Shown piece after piece: positions 50,001 through 62,672 of a DNA stretch of 64,000 bases (position 1 is its first letter; the number at the start of each line of letters is the position of its first letter). The translations under genes and the position numbers were made by a program. Source of the DNA: Sordaria brevicollis (Eukaryota > Ascomycota > Sordariomycetes > Sordariales > Sordariaceae). The DNA is taken from positions 434,001 through 498,000 of the forward strand of contig JAUTDP010000002.1 of the NCBI GenBank assembly GCA_033439795.1, written 5' to 3'. The notes below the pieces were generated by a model. The model was given only the letters and a program-made list of their open reading frames with translations, was not told where the DNA came from and did not search any database.

Positions 50001-50290
50001 ATTTCACCGACGAGGACATGTTCCGCAGCCTGAACGTTCTTTCCGCCCCTGGTGACGATGCCGAGATCAAGGCTGAGGACTGCTTCACCGTCACTGTCGG
50101 TGCTAGCACCAAGGTTACTTTGGCCAGGTGGCACTTGTTGGAGCCTGAGGATGTGATTGAGTGCGTGGCCCTCCTCGCTGGCGTTGGTAGTGCCGGCGCT
50201 GGCGCGAGCGGCGGCGTGCTTTCCATGGGAGAGGTTAACCTTGCGGCGTTGGCGTCGGTTGAGGATCATATTCCTGAGAGCCAAAAATAA
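47062..50290 (+). CDS. tps2: Trehalose-6-phosphate phosphatase, Tps2 type (GT20 plus HAD phosphatase)
   Basis: Exons 47062-47601, 47695-49630 and 49689-50290 (introns of 93 and 58 bp) give 1025 residues. The first about 180 residues are a low-complexity, phosphosite-like leader. A GT20 (trehalose-6-phosphate synthase-like) domain covers about 190-680 (IVIVHDYNLMLLPSMLR, FFLHSPFPSSEFLR, VGVFPIGID, SVRDGMNTTSMEYI). A HAD phosphatase domain follows, with FDYDGTLTPI (nucleophile D723) and GDDFTDEDMFR (928 onward). The enzyme dephosphorylates trehalose-6-phosphate to trehalose in the cytosolic trehalose synthase complex. Both phosphatase motifs are intact. The start sits in a strong context (GCCGCCAAGATGA). 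Length is in the usual range for filamentous fungi. The long CT-rich leader suggests regulated expression. Confidence 0.95.
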
Positions 50291-53008
50291 GGGGTGTGTT
50301 TGAATTGCGAATTCAAAAAAGTAAAAGGGAAAAGCAGTTTTTTGGGAAGTTATAGGGAAGCGATGTTAGATGTGTTGTGCTGTATCGGGTCACCAGTGGC
50401 TGGCTGGGCTGGGCTGGGACTATTTTTTCCTGTTTTTTTTTTCGTCTGTTTGTTGATATTTTTACATGGCCAGCCAGGCCTGATCTGATATAGAGGCCGG
50501 TAATATCCGTTATATGGTTTCCGCGTTGCATTCATCTCCATGTTTTGAGCGATGATTGTTGTTGTTGTTGTTGTAGGAGCATAGATAGAGGTGATGTGCG
50601 TTATAGGTAGACGGGGTTAATAGGAGTATGATGGAATGAAATGAGAGTGTTTTGCTGAGAATGATGATAGGGAAGGTGATTAGAAAGGTTAATGTGTTTA
50701 TGGGATGTTTGAGTGGTTGAAGTGAACGTGTTTGTGCGTTGATATGTATGCGAGATCCCTGGTGGGATGGGATTCGAAACTCGATTGACCTTGGGAGTGA
50801 TTGTGGGGTTTGGTAAGTGAGGCTATTTACGGGTCTTGGCATTGAAGTGGTCCGTGCGCCCCACTTATTGTCCTCTTTCGGGACACTGCTTGCCAAATCG
50901 AAACCCTCACGTATTCACTTGCAATCATGGTCACTTCCCCCTCTGCTCATATGTCGCGTTTGATTCGTATTGCCAATTGAGCCGGAGCCGGTACCTGTTA
51001 CAACTGCATGTCTGCATGTGTATGGTGTCGATCTCCCGCCCGCCTGTCAGTAAGCGTAAGATTCGGGGTGATTCCGCTCCGAGACGGGTTGAGCCGTGTC
51101 CGTGCCTGCGCGGGATGGCTAGGTCTAGGCTCAACGTTTGTTTACTAGACCATCATCCAAACGGGAAGTGAGAGGTACGACTCTATTCTGTCTCTGTCGC
51201 GGGCTCTGTCGCAGGGTTTGTCGCGGTGGTTACTTGATCGAGCGCCGAGCGCATGATAACGGCCTGCGGCTAAAATACATGTAAGAGACGCGAACAACGG
51301 TCGAATATCTCTCATTATGTGCCTCTCCTGCGTCTCTTATCGAACGGCATGTCCGGGTACTGTGTGGAATACCTAGTACCTACGCTGCTGAGTTGGTTAT
51401 AAAGTGTGGGAGTAACTATGTACGATTAACAACGGCGGGGTGGAGCAATTCCACTTTGTATGCATGTCATACAGACTTTCGAGAAGGGGATCCTTCCCGT
51501 TCTTCCCGTGTTCCTTGCAGGAACTTGGAAAGCTTATTTCTCTAGGTACCTAGGTACTCTATTTGTTCAGATTGCCTGTAGGAGGCTCAGCCGTTGAAGG
51601 CAGGTCTAGATCAGACTCAGAGCATGGCCAGGCACAGAGGGACCAAACCAAACCAGGACACCAGGGTCCAGGGCAGGTAAGGGGTGGCGAGGCGGGACGA
51701 GTTGGAGGTGGGAATATCACTTGGATCTCATGTCAAAGGACTCGGGCGCCGGGCGGGATGAAATTAAGGGCCTTGACTTGATTCCAAGCAAGAGATTTGC
51801 ATATACGAGGAAGAGGCGCTCAGTAGTGGTCCAGGCATGATGTGGGCAGGGGAAGTGTTGTAACTCTCGCAGAGGATGTCCGTCTGTTGGGTTCTATCAA
51901 GAGAGGGTGAGGTTAGTGTTGGAGGGGTTATCTGCTTAACTGTGTTCGACGAAATGAGAGATGGGATGGATGATGTCCTCATCTTTGGGGGTTGATGGCA
52001 ACGTTACAACTGACTTTGATCTTGATGTTGGAAGTTTCTGAAGCTGGAGGCTATGATCACAGCTTGATATGGCCTGTGTGAGATGGAGCTGATGAGGCTT
52101 CCTACTTCTAGTTTGCGTCGTAGAAACTGGGTAAACACTCTACGGGAGTGAGGGTGAGAGACTACAGAGGAATTGACCGTACGTATTCTTCAAGTTACGG
52201 GAGAGTGTAGATAGAAATGAAGCCGTGAGCGTTGTCACCAGACGCCATATTCACCTGCTACAGGTCTTATCGCCAGTCTTCTTCGTGAACAAACCCGGAG
52301 GGTTGATAGCACACACAACCATTGCTTGCTGGATTTGCCATGCTTTTGTTCGGGACAACGGTTGGCATAGAGAGTATCAACCAGACCAATGCCCACTTGA
52401 TGTCATGAGCCACCATGAGAGATGAACAACAAGACAATTTTCATCATCATGCACTTGCCGTGACACTCAGACGGAAATAAGACTTTGAAGGACCTAAATC
52501 TACCTCTAGCCACCAGCAAGGCTCATCATATTCGTTGGGTTCTGGTTTCGAAGTCTTTCCTTGCTTGTTATGAACTCCGAGCATTGACGGGAAAAAAACA
52601 AAAGTCTGAAGCATCACGAACATGCAAGCTTTCAGCCTCGGAGTTCAACCGGATAGCGAATAGAGCTCGAGATGCAGGGTGAAAAGCAAGCCTAAATTGC
52701 TTACTCGGCGAGTCGGAGGATCTCGAGATAAACTAATATCGGGGACGGCAGCAAATGAGAGATACTTCACACAAGCCTCAACAGGTAGGTAGGTGTCGAC
52801 CAGAGAGATTCCAAGAACTGTCTCTGCGTTAGAGGGAGTGATGAAGGACTTGATGGACGCGAAAAGGATTGATGAGGAAGATGAGTATAAAGCCCATCCC
52901 CTTCTCCTGTTAGTGTCGACCTCGTCTCGAATCCATCAGACATTACCAGGTCTTTAGTCTACCACATAACCATCAACTTAGCCAAACAACCAGCTTTTGA
53001 CAGCCAAA
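50291..53008. other. Intergenic region, no gene seen
   Basis: 2.7 kb between tps2 and the small secreted protein gene. It includes GTT triplet runs near 50556-50575 and TAGGTACC-like words near 51370 and 51543. Open frames on either strand lack family features. A TATA-like TATAAAG at 52886 lies about 120 bp upstream of the next start codon. Confidence 0.5.
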
Positions 53009-53614
53009 ATGCAGTTCACCACCGTCACCGCTCTCGCCACCCTCGCCTTGGCTCTTCCTGCCATTGCCAACCCCGTTCCCGTTCCCGCTCCGGTGGAAGT
53101 CACGGACATCACCCCTCGCGGCACTATCAACGAAGCCGAGGGTATGCCCACCACTTTCTTCTCCCCTCAACTCCCCCTCCCCTTCCTCCCCCTTCTTCCT
53201 CTTCTTCTCTTTCCCTCATCTCCTTGTTGACTTGCTTCGTAAACCCAACTGACATGGAACAAAAACCAGTCTTCGCCATAACCCCCCTAGCCTCCTGCTC
53301 CATCCTCTCTTGCATCTCCGTCATTGAGCAGGCCGTTTGCATCACCGACGCTATTGAGGCGGATGATTATACTGCTATTCTTAAGTGCGCTAAGAAGAAG
53401 GAGGTTTGTCTTTCTCTTCCCCTTCTTTCTACCTACCTATCTTTCTCCAATCTTAGATGTACTCCGAGCATCTATCTTGCCTGCTTTGGAGTGGGGTGAG
53501 GCGTGGAAGTTGAATTTTGGATATGGGCTGACGAGAACTGGGAAATAGTTGTGTGGTTGCGCGGGATGTTTCAAGAAGTTGAATGGGTTTTTGGAGAAGT
53601 GGGGGATTTGCTAA
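53009..53614 (+). CDS. Small secreted cysteine-rich protein, effector candidate
   Basis: Exons 53009-53141, 53270-53403 and 53549-53614 (introns of 128 and 145 bp) give 110 residues. Residues 1-20 are a clear signal peptide (ALATLALALPAIA). A Pro/Val-rich spacer (NPVPVPAPVEV) follows, then a compact domain of about 65 residues with eight cysteines: C-x4-C, then C, C, a CGC-AGC cluster and a C-terminal Cys as the last residue. Helix-like spacing and the C-x4-C start recall the fungal calcium-binding (CBP1-like, saposin-type) family, but this is only a resemblance. Each exon begins and ends with good splice signals, and all three are in phase. Secreted and disulphide-rich proteins of this size are often host- or microbe-directed. 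Confidence 0.72.
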
Positions 53615-54114
53615 GTTTCTTCTGTATCCGATCCTGAACTGGAACTTGGTACGACGATTGAGGTTGAGGATGGTTGAAGAGGTGAGGGTGAAGTGGAAGG
53701 GGGAAAGGGGGATGAGAAGGGAAAAGTGGCGGATGGAGTTGAACGGGGGACTTATGAAGGGAAACACAAGGGCGATGTTGAGCTCGGGCTGATGTGGCCC
53801 TGGGTGGGGGAGGTGGAAAGGTCTCCTTTCTTCAGATTGTTTGGATTTGTTTCCTTGTTGTTGTCAGATCTACCGGTAGATCTCACACTCGTTTAGTTCA
53901 ACTTGAAGCTTCTTGTTCCTCTAGCTGTCTTTGGGTTATCATACAAGTAAGTTGAGTATGTTCTTAACACCGTTGACCTGTTCATATTCTTGCCTTGTAT
54001 GTCCCTAAGATTACCAGCAAACTCCCAAACTCCGAAACGTCAAATCGTGTACTCCCATGAGTACACTAGGTGGTATCTCGCCCAGCCCTTTCCTCGCCAT
54101 CCCCAACTCCAAGC
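53615..54114. other. Convergent intergenic region
   Basis: Five hundred bases between two converging genes, holding their 3' UTRs. No further gene seen. Confidence 0.5.
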
Positions 54115-56211
54115 TCATCCCGAATCTCCCCCGTTCACGAGGCTTCTTCTTCTCTTCTTCCCCGCCACCACCCCCGTCGCTGACCCTCCCAGTTTACTCC
54201 TACAAGTCACACTAGTAACCTGCTTAATCTTGACACTGGAGAAAGTCCACGTCCCCGGGTTCGTTTGTGACCCTGTCATAACGAGACCGATCTGCACTGG
54301 TGTGTCGAGGAGCATGCCAACGGCTGTGTTGTTGGTATTGCTGCTGGTGCAGGTAACGGTTAGGGTACCCGAGCCGGAGGAGATCCATTGGGCGGAGACG
54401 ACGCGGATGGTGTCTTTTGTTGGTGTTGGTGTTGGTACTGCACTAGTACCTCTAGTCGTCGTCGGTTCCGGCACCGGATCACTTGGATCATCACCCCCCG
54501 GCGTCCCCGTCGGACTCGGCGCCGGCGGACACTCATTAACAACCGGCTCCCCAACCGTTACCCCGGACTGAGGAAACGGCTCCAAAGCCCCCCATACCCT
54601 CCCCTCCTCATCTTTTCCCAGTCCCTTCACTAACCACTCCATCCTCCCAAAATCATTTGGTATCGGCGGCAACCCCGGCGTCGTGAGTTCCGGCTGAATC
54701 CACTCCGTAACAGGCTGCACATACCTCCCCGCCAGTATTCCATTCCTCGTCCTCACCACTTTTTCTTGAGGAACACTCATAACAACATACTCCCTCCCAT
54801 ACCGATCCCCCTCCACACTAGTAATCCCCGTGCGGAACTTATTTCTCACCTGCCCCGGTATCAAACTCGCACTGCTCACCTGCCTCGTCATAATCTCCCC
54901 CGTGCAGGTATCCAGCCCCGTCACGGCATATATCCCCAACGTCGTCGCCCCCGACGCAGCCGAGGTGTACCCAATAAACCGCGTCTGCGCCACCTCCGCA
55001 TTTGTATCCGCCGTGTACACCCCTACCAGAACGTCTTCCATCCGGATGAAAGGTGGAAACCCCTCCGGCGTCAAAATCTGGACATTAGTAGCCACCATCT
55101 CGTAAACCACCATCTCCCCCCCTACCCACACCCCCGCGTACTCAACAAAATCCCCCACCACAAACGGCGCCATCACCATCGGATCCGGCGCCACCAACAC
55201 TCCCTGCCTCGTCCCACCCGCTAACACCGGTCTATTACTCATCGGACACAACGGGTCCGAACCATTCCTTGGTATACACATAGGGAAACCACTAAAGGAA
55301 GTGATGGAGGGGTTTTGGTCGTCGGCGGTGAAGAAGGGGTGGGAGGTGTAGCCGAGGGAATAAACAGAGTTGGGGTCGTTAATGCGGAGGGTGGGCCCGT
55401 TGGAAAGGTGGATGGTGGAGGGGGAGATGGAGGAGATGAGACCGCGGCCGAAAGAGGTGGAGAATTGGGAGAGTGAGATTTGCGCGGCTATGGGGCCGTG
55501 GAGGGGGAGGGAGTTGCCTACTACCTAGATATGGGTGGATATAAAGTGTTAGGTGGTGTTTTTGGATGTTGGGACTTCAATGGTAGGTAGGGGGTGGAAA
55601 GGGGTGGTGGTGTGGGACTGTGGGATTAGGGACGGCCCGGACTGGGGGAAGTTGGATTCAATGGGAACGAAGGGAAGTTGGATTGGGACAGGATAATGAT
55701 GATGATGATGATGGGGCACAAAAAGGTGATGAGGTGGAAGGATGGCTACGCTAGGCTTACGGTAACTTCGAACCCCTTCATGAAGGCTACATCAGCGCAA
55801 AACTCAGGCCAGGGAACCCAGGCGGCTGGGAATCCGACTTGGGTGTTTTTGGGTACTTTGATGGTCCAGCCGGCGACGGAGATGGTGCCGCCGGAGTTGT
55901 AGGTGTTGTCTGTTACTGTGCATCTGTGGTGGTGACACAGAGGGCTGGTCAGCTGGGTGGTGATGCGTGTCTCGGCAGTCGGCAGTCGGGCATTTTTAGA
56001 GTTTAGACCCTTTTGTCTCATGGAAGAAAGGAACTGTTGAGAGTCTCGGGTGTTGGTGCAGTCAGTTCGGTGGGAGCGGAAGTCTGACTTACCCTTCCAA
56101 ACCACCATCCACATCAAAAGGAATGTCTTGGGCCAGACATGATGGAAGCAAACCAAGAATACCGGGCAGAAGAAAGCCGGAGAATAAGGAGGAGCGGGAG
56201 GGTAGATGCAT
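54115..56211 (-). CDS. Large secreted protein of unknown function with P/T-rich stalk
   Basis: Exons 56211-56093, 55923-55761 and 55524-54115 (introns of 169 and 236 bp) give 563 residues. Residues 1 to about 27 form a signal peptide (LFSGFLLPGILGLLPSCLAQ). The mature N-terminal half is beta-rich, with TISVAGWTIKVP, WPEFCADVAF and YSLGYTSHPFFTADDQNPSI ending in FSGFPMCIPR. A Pro/Thr linker (about 405-440: PAPSPTGTPGG, PEPTTTRG) separates a C-terminal beta-type module with SAQWISSGSGTLTVTC. The last residues include GKKRRRS. I do not recognise an enzymatic motif. The pattern suits an extracellular or cell-wall protein conserved among ascomycetes. The exon joins are supported by continuous frame and good splice sites. 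Confidence 0.75.
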
Positions 56212-59196
56212 CTTGTCTGTCTTGAATGCTTCGAGATTGAAGCCCCGAGAAGCACCTTGGAGTGTTGGAGTGGGTGTCCAAGTCAGACGTCTCAGACACT
56301 TGGAAGGTCTCAGGGTCCAGTCCTGATGGAAAGCAGTCGTGACGATGGGTTGTCTTATATCACAACTGTCTTTCATCTACCCAATGTTCTGACACGGAGG
56401 GAAGGACGGTGGTTCCTTGCATCTTGCATCTCATCACGTACAAGTTCTCTTCGTGTCTGTTCAACAAGAGGACAAACTCCGATATGCTAGCTGGAGACGG
56501 GAAAGCGGAACTGTTCTGCTGGGAGGTCTAGACAGTCATGATGAATGGCCAGGATGGATTGATGGCAAGAATGAATTGCTCAGCCAGCACACAACCAAAC
56601 CAGCAGCCGACGCATCCATTCCAGACTCCAACCGAATTCTGGATGTCTCACTCCCGACACTCGCGTGCCACCAAGTTCGAGGCTGGCCAACGCCATACCA
56701 TGGAAGTCTCTGGGCGCTGGCCAACTCCGAACGCCAGGTTATCATGTGACGTTTCCTCCCACAAGCTCAAGTTGAGTCTTTGAGCTGACACATCACACAT
56801 CCTAGGCGCATTCCGTCTTACACCTACCTCCCACAATCATGAAGTAAGGCAAGGTGGACGACAGACAAACTCAGCCCAACTTCAATAATTCCCTAGTCAA
56901 AGTCTCACAGAGCCTCATGCTACTGGAGCATTCGCTTGACTACCTCCACTGGCTTAACAGCTCGCCTAGCTGGGTGCTGCCGTGGTGGTATCATGCGTTT
57001 CAAGCATCGTTGCGTAGTCCTGGAGAAGAAGGGTGAGGGGCAAAAGTGCGAATAACTCGCATGTCATCCACTCGGATCTGCTTCAGGGTTCATTCCGCGC
57101 TTTTCGTGGATGTCTTTTGTGGCGTTTATTGGCGTTGGCTAGTGTATAGCTGGCTAGACTGGCTAGACTGGCGTCCTCGGCAAGGGCTGAAGACCGAAAG
57201 ATGTGGTATGTCATCCAGCCTCAATCTCGGGGTCGCCTAGTTGTCCTGTATACACCAGCGAATCGGAACGCCAGGAGACAAAATGGCGATGGCCGAGAAA
57301 GCTTATTTGGGATAGGCATCGATGCGGGTTAAGCGGGTGATGCGGGGAGAAAAAGTAAGGGTGTTGGAGAAAGTCTGGACTGTTCTGAGCGTGGGTTCTG
57401 ACGGCCACTTGGAGTGTGAAGACAGTTGGGCATCAGAGGCTGGAATGTCGAATGTTCGCATGAAGCTGAAGTTGAACGATGACACAAAGATATTGGGAAG
57501 ACGACGGGCGAACCTCGGACGGATGGGTGGCCTATCAACCTGTCATCGCCCGGATTTTCGTCCAGGAAGTTCATCGAAAAGGGTGTGGACGCTTGATCAG
57601 CAAGAGAACGGAAAGATGGTTCGGTGAAAAGTCATGGACTAAAATGGAGAGTCGATAGAAGAGAAGACGAAAAGGGGCAAGAAACCGACAGAGTTCGTGT
57701 TTCCATCGGCAGGCGTAACTGAAGTGCATATGCGGTTTGCCGATGCCAGCTGTCGAAATGGAGGACAGGTGACCGGCGTCAATTGTCAGACAACTGCTGT
57801 TCACTCTCACTTTCAATTTCTCAACACCAAAACTCCATCACCACAACACATCCACTCACGCGCAACCACAACAAAACGCAAATAAAACCTGCAAAAGCAA
57901 TCAATCGTCGGCACTTCAATAGATGACTGCGACCTCACTCCCAGGCCATCTCAATGACCGTAACAGCGCATTGTCAACGTCACACAAAGAACGATATAAA
58001 TTCCGAAAATGGATCACCACCCACAAGCCACACCACACCCTCATTGGGTATTCCGTACCAAAGGGTCTACCACGGTCTGGCCCAGGGACCGTGCTATGTA
58101 TGACTACAGATCTGCAAGGATTCACTAGTTCATGCTGACCTGAAGCTTCTCACTGGCTGCCGCTCTACCGGTGATGTCCTCGTCTTGAACCAGTAGAATT
58201 CCTTGCCCAAGGCTTAAACGGAGCTCACTCGTCTGCTACCTATGCACTCCGGTATCCTGCAGTTCAGCCTGCAGTTCAGCTGCGCCTACGTCACACCTAT
58301 ACGCTAGATAGGTATCCTTCACCTTTGAAGTTCTGTTGGTTTGATCGTGACTTTGCGAGTGCTTACCAGACGAGAGAGTGCACGATGCGGTTGAAGCTAC
58401 AAACTTCATGCTGGTGTATGTCAGGTTGACAACACATCCCAAACGCCTCTTCAGTTTGCCCATTTCCTGTCATCCGCCCAGTGCGCCCCGTTCTTCGACC
58501 TGAAGACCCGATTGTAGATGTTTTCCCGAGCGGTGTGTACAACCGATATTTTCCAATAGTCCCATGCTCAGCGGCAGCCATCCTCCTCGGTGACACAATG
58601 GACCCTTTGGCCCGTCCAGCCCCATCGAAGGACAACCTTTCCATGATGAGCCCCCTCCAGCGCCCGATTACAGCCCCCGATCGAATGGAAGCAAAGCCCA
58701 AGAAGAAGCACGGGATCGGCTGAACCCGATACACCACCATGGAATCTTTACCCAATTTGGGAGATACCTTCGAGTACCTAGTGTCTCGGATGTTTTCCTC
58801 GGGGTGGCTTGCACATCACGGCCAGGCGTGTCCAATGCCCACTGTGTTGTCGTCCTGTCCTGATTGCCTGAGCACCTCTATGGCTCCATCTGTCTGGTCT
58901 AGAATGGATGACAACGCGGCGATACGAGCTATCAACGCCTTACAGATGTGGATAAGAAGCTGGTATTGGATGAGTTGTCGGGAGGATGATGAAGAAAAGA
59001 TGAGAGGCCTGGCTGTGAAGGTGAAGTCTCCGAGGGGCCAGTTGAAGAGATATATAAGAGCAGACTCCCAAAAGTTAAATCTCAAGCTGCGCCCTTTCTT
59101 GACTTTGCCCTTGCAGAAATTGACCAAGTTCTTGGCGAGAACCAAACTCTCAACACTGGTACTTGGTGCTCCAGACAGCTGGGACAGTCACACAAA
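56212..59196. other. Long intergenic region, no gene seen
   Basis: About 3 kb between the secreted orphan and the oxidase gene, which are divergent. Many short frames on both strands, none with a family signature. A TATATAAGAG motif at 59050, about 145 bp before the oxidase start, may be its TATA element. Confidence 0.5.
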
Positions 59197-61266
59197 ATGG
59201 CTCCCATGTCTTCATTCAGCCTCAGTCAGACTCTTCTTCTTCTTCTTTCAACCCTCGGCAGCGTCTCCGCTGGTGTCGACAACTGGCTTAGTCCGCAGTA
59301 CAAGTGGCTATATCAGTTTCCTTTGCCTATTCCCCCGGTGAAAGCTCCGTCAAAGTATGTCTTCCTCCTCCTCTCAAAAAGTTGAGCGCCACTAACACAG
59401 ATCCAGAACAATCGTCAACCCCGTAACGGGAAAGAACATTCTCTACTACGAAGTCGAGATCAAGGAGTTCAAGTCCTCTGTCTATCCCGACCGTGGACAA
59501 GCTACGCTCTGGGGATACGATGGCATCTCACCCGGTCCGACGTTCATGGTGGAGAAGGGAACGGAGACTGTTGTGAGGTTTGTTAATAATGCGAGGTTGG
59601 CGAACTCGGTGCATCTTCATGGGTCGTTCTCTGTAAGCTTCCCCTTCTTCCCAGTGACTGCATGTGACAACCAAGAGACTCGCACTAAAACAAGAAACAG
59701 AGAGCCCCTTCGACGGCTGGGCAGAAGACATCACCCCTCCCGGCTGGTACAAAGACTATTACTACCCCAACAGCCAGTCCGCCCGAACACTCTGGTATCA
59801 TGATCATGCCATTGACCATGTTTGTCTCCCCTCCATTCCCATCCTCCCATCTTCCACCTCAACCCAAACTAACCCCCATCCCTCCTTTCGTATCATAGAC
59901 AGCAGAAAACGCCTACTACGGCCAAGCAGGCGCCTACATCCTGCACGACCCCCTCCAAGACCCCCTAGGTCTCCCCTCCGGCTACGGCAAATACGACATC
60001 CCCCTCATCCTCTCCGCCAAACAATACAACCCCGACGGCACCCTCTTCTCGCCCGCCTCGGAAACCACTTCTTTGTACGGCGACGTGATCCACGTCAACG
60101 GCCAGCCGTGGCCTTTTCTCAAAGTCGAACCAAGGAAGTATCGGTTTCGGTTTCTCGACGCTGCTATTTCCCGCTCTTTTTTACTTTACCTAGAACGCGA
60201 CTTGAAGGTCGGCACCAAACTCCCCTTCGACGTCATCGCCTCCGACGCCGGTTTGCTCACTGCTCCGCAACGGGTATCAGAGATGTACATCTCCATGGCG
60301 GAACGGTATGAGGTGGTTGTTGATTTCGCTCAGTACAAGGGAGAAAATCTCACACTGCGCAACGCCCGCGACGTTGGTGCTGACGATGACTACCCCGACA
60401 CCGACAAGGTGATGAAGTTCATCGTCTCGGGCACCGCCGTCACCGACACCTCGAGCGTGCCAAGCAGTTTGCGGACTGTCCCGTTCCCGCCTACCAAGAG
60501 TCAAGTAGACCAACACTTCAAATTCGAGCGCAGCAACGGGGAGTGGAAAATCAACGGCGTTTCCTTCGCCGACGTCACCAACCGCGTGCTGGCCCGCCCA
60601 AAACGCGGGACGGTAGAAGTCTGGGAACTCGAAAATAGCTCGGGCGGGTGGACGCATCCTATCCACATCCACCTCGTCGACTTCCGGGTCAAGCGCCGGA
60701 CTAACGGCAAGCGGTCCGTTTTGTCTTACGAGGCAGCCGGTTTGAAAGACGTCGTCTGGCTTGGCCCCGGAGAGACGGTGACGGTGGAAGCGCACTACGC
60801 GCCTTGGGACGGGGTCTACATGTTCCACTGCCATAACTTGATTCATGAGGATCATGAGATGATGGCTGCTTTTAACGTGAGCGTGCTGGAGGATTTGGGG
60901 TATGATGAGACGCATTATGTTGATCCGATGGAGGAGAGGTGGAGGGCGAGGCAGCAGAGCGTGGAGGCGTTTGGGGATGGGAGGATTGAGGAGAGGGTGA
61001 GGGAGATGGCGGGGTATAGGCCGTATGATGGGGTGGAGGAGGTGGAGAGGGTGTTGGGGGAGTATTGGGAGACGAAGACTAGGAGTGCCGCGGCAGTGAC
61101 GACGACGACAAGTAAGGTGGGGGTGCCGACCGTGACGACGGTGCCGAGTGTGACTACTACTACGTCTTTTAGGACTAGTACTACGAGTTTTAAGAGTTCG
61201 AGTGCGAGTAGTAGTAGTTCGACGAGGACGACGTCTACTAGTACGAAGAAGAAGGAGAAGGACTAG
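59197..61266 (+). CDS. Secreted multicopper oxidase, bilirubin-oxidase/CotA-like, with apparent frameshift
   Basis: Exons 59197-59354, 59407-59632, 59701-59819 and 59899-61266. A signal peptide ([14 protein letters not shown]) is followed by three cupredoxin domains. All four copper motifs are present: HLHG (exon 2), WYHDHAIDH (exon 3), HPIHIHL and [13 protein letters not shown] (exon 4), giving type 1, 2 and 3 sites with a Met axial ligand. Such enzymes oxidise phenols, bilirubin or metals using oxygen. Exon 3 is one base short: adding one C to the run at 59705-59708 restores the expected [11 protein letters not shown] and a 623-residue protein. A 43-bp intron (59633-59675) would also keep frame but would add eight odd residues. 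The C-terminal 60 residues are Ser/Thr-rich and end KKKEKD, a possible O-glycosylated tail. Confidence 0.87.
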
Positions 61267-62672
61267 GTCCGCGCGGCTACGTGGGCTGATGAAGAGGCAG
61301 GCTGGTGAACGCGAGGGGAAAGGAGGAAGAGGAGTAGGGGTAGGAGGCGGATGGTTTTAGGACGGGGGATGTGATCGTTGATCGATGGCTGCGAGCCGAG
61401 AGAGAGAAGAGAGCATAGGCTGCGAGGCAGGCAGGACGGTGAGGGAATCACTCTAGGATTGCTAGAGGACTGGTGTTAACGCTTTTCTTTACTTCTTCTA
61501 TCATAGCTACAGCTTTGTACATGTGCAATACGTCGTCCGCAATCCCAAATATAGCCCTGGCTATGGTCTAATCTAACGGAATTTGTCACCGTCCTAAACT
61601 CATAGCTCCTATAACTCCCTTAAATAACCCCAATCATTGTTACCCCTCGGAGCTCAAGGATGTACAACCATGCCTTCCTCTCAAAATCCGGGCCGTCGCT
61701 ATTCCAGATAACCATCACAAACAAACTGATGCCAACCATGCACCGGCTATAGGAATAGGCTATCCTCGTCGAAATCCCCTATTATATCCGCCCTCTGGTA
61801 TCAGTTCCCATCTTCCAGATTGATATCCATTCCTCTATGTGCTCGGAATTCATTCTCGGTAAATACTCCAACATCCAATCCCATTGATCAAGATACTCAA
61901 ACATCCAATCTTGTTCCTTCCACTGCGCTGCATCATACTACCGTATCCTGAACGCGAGCCTATCAAGGCCGAGCTAGAGGTTGGGAAATGCAAATATATC
62001 CATCGCATCCGATGGCCCAAGCAACCTTCCTAAGCCCCCATACTGATCGCAAAACAAAGTAGGTGTAGACACCAATGCCAGCAACCGTGCACCGTTCCCC
62101 CGTCGGGCTGATAGGGCGCTATATAATATGGTACCAGCCAAACAGCAACAGCGACAGCGACATAAGCAGTACCTAGTACCCAGGGTAGCAAGCGCGTGAA
62201 AAGGCCCGTGGGTGAAGAACCACGTAAACCAAACGACTAGTCCTCCGCAGTCCGCGCCAAACTCCGTCCTCCATCCTCCAAACTGGACTGCCCAAACTAG
62301 ACTGCCGTGCCCCAAGCTTTCAACAGCGGGACAGCCCGCAAGGCGAAGAGACCAAGCGAAGAGGCCAGGCGAAGAGACCAGGCGAAGAGACTAGGCGAAG
62401 AGACCAAGCGGATCTGTCTGCATGCAACTCCGTCACCACTCAACTCTTCTCTGATAAAAGAAGGCTCCGTTGAATGACGAATCTTCAATCTTCCCCATGG
62501 ATGGCTAATAGCGAACAGGCAAGGTAGGTTAACGTGGTTTTTTTTTTTTTTTCTTCATCATTTCCAGAAATCCTTTCAAGAAATGTTTCGAGAACTTCCT
62601 CCTCGTGACTCGGTGCGGATTATTGTAGCCCTCACTCTCGCGGCCTCGCTATAAATGGTAATTATAGCCGTT
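61267..62672. other. Intergenic region with short tandem repeats
   Basis: No gene recognised. Contains a 15-bp tandem repeat (62341-62409) and a T-run of about 18 (62535-62552). Confidence 0.5.
62341..62409. repeat. 15-bp tandem repeat, about 4.5 units
   Basis: Units of AGGCGAAGAGACCA(A/G) type repeated head to tail, with few substitutions. Minisatellite. Confidence 0.8.
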
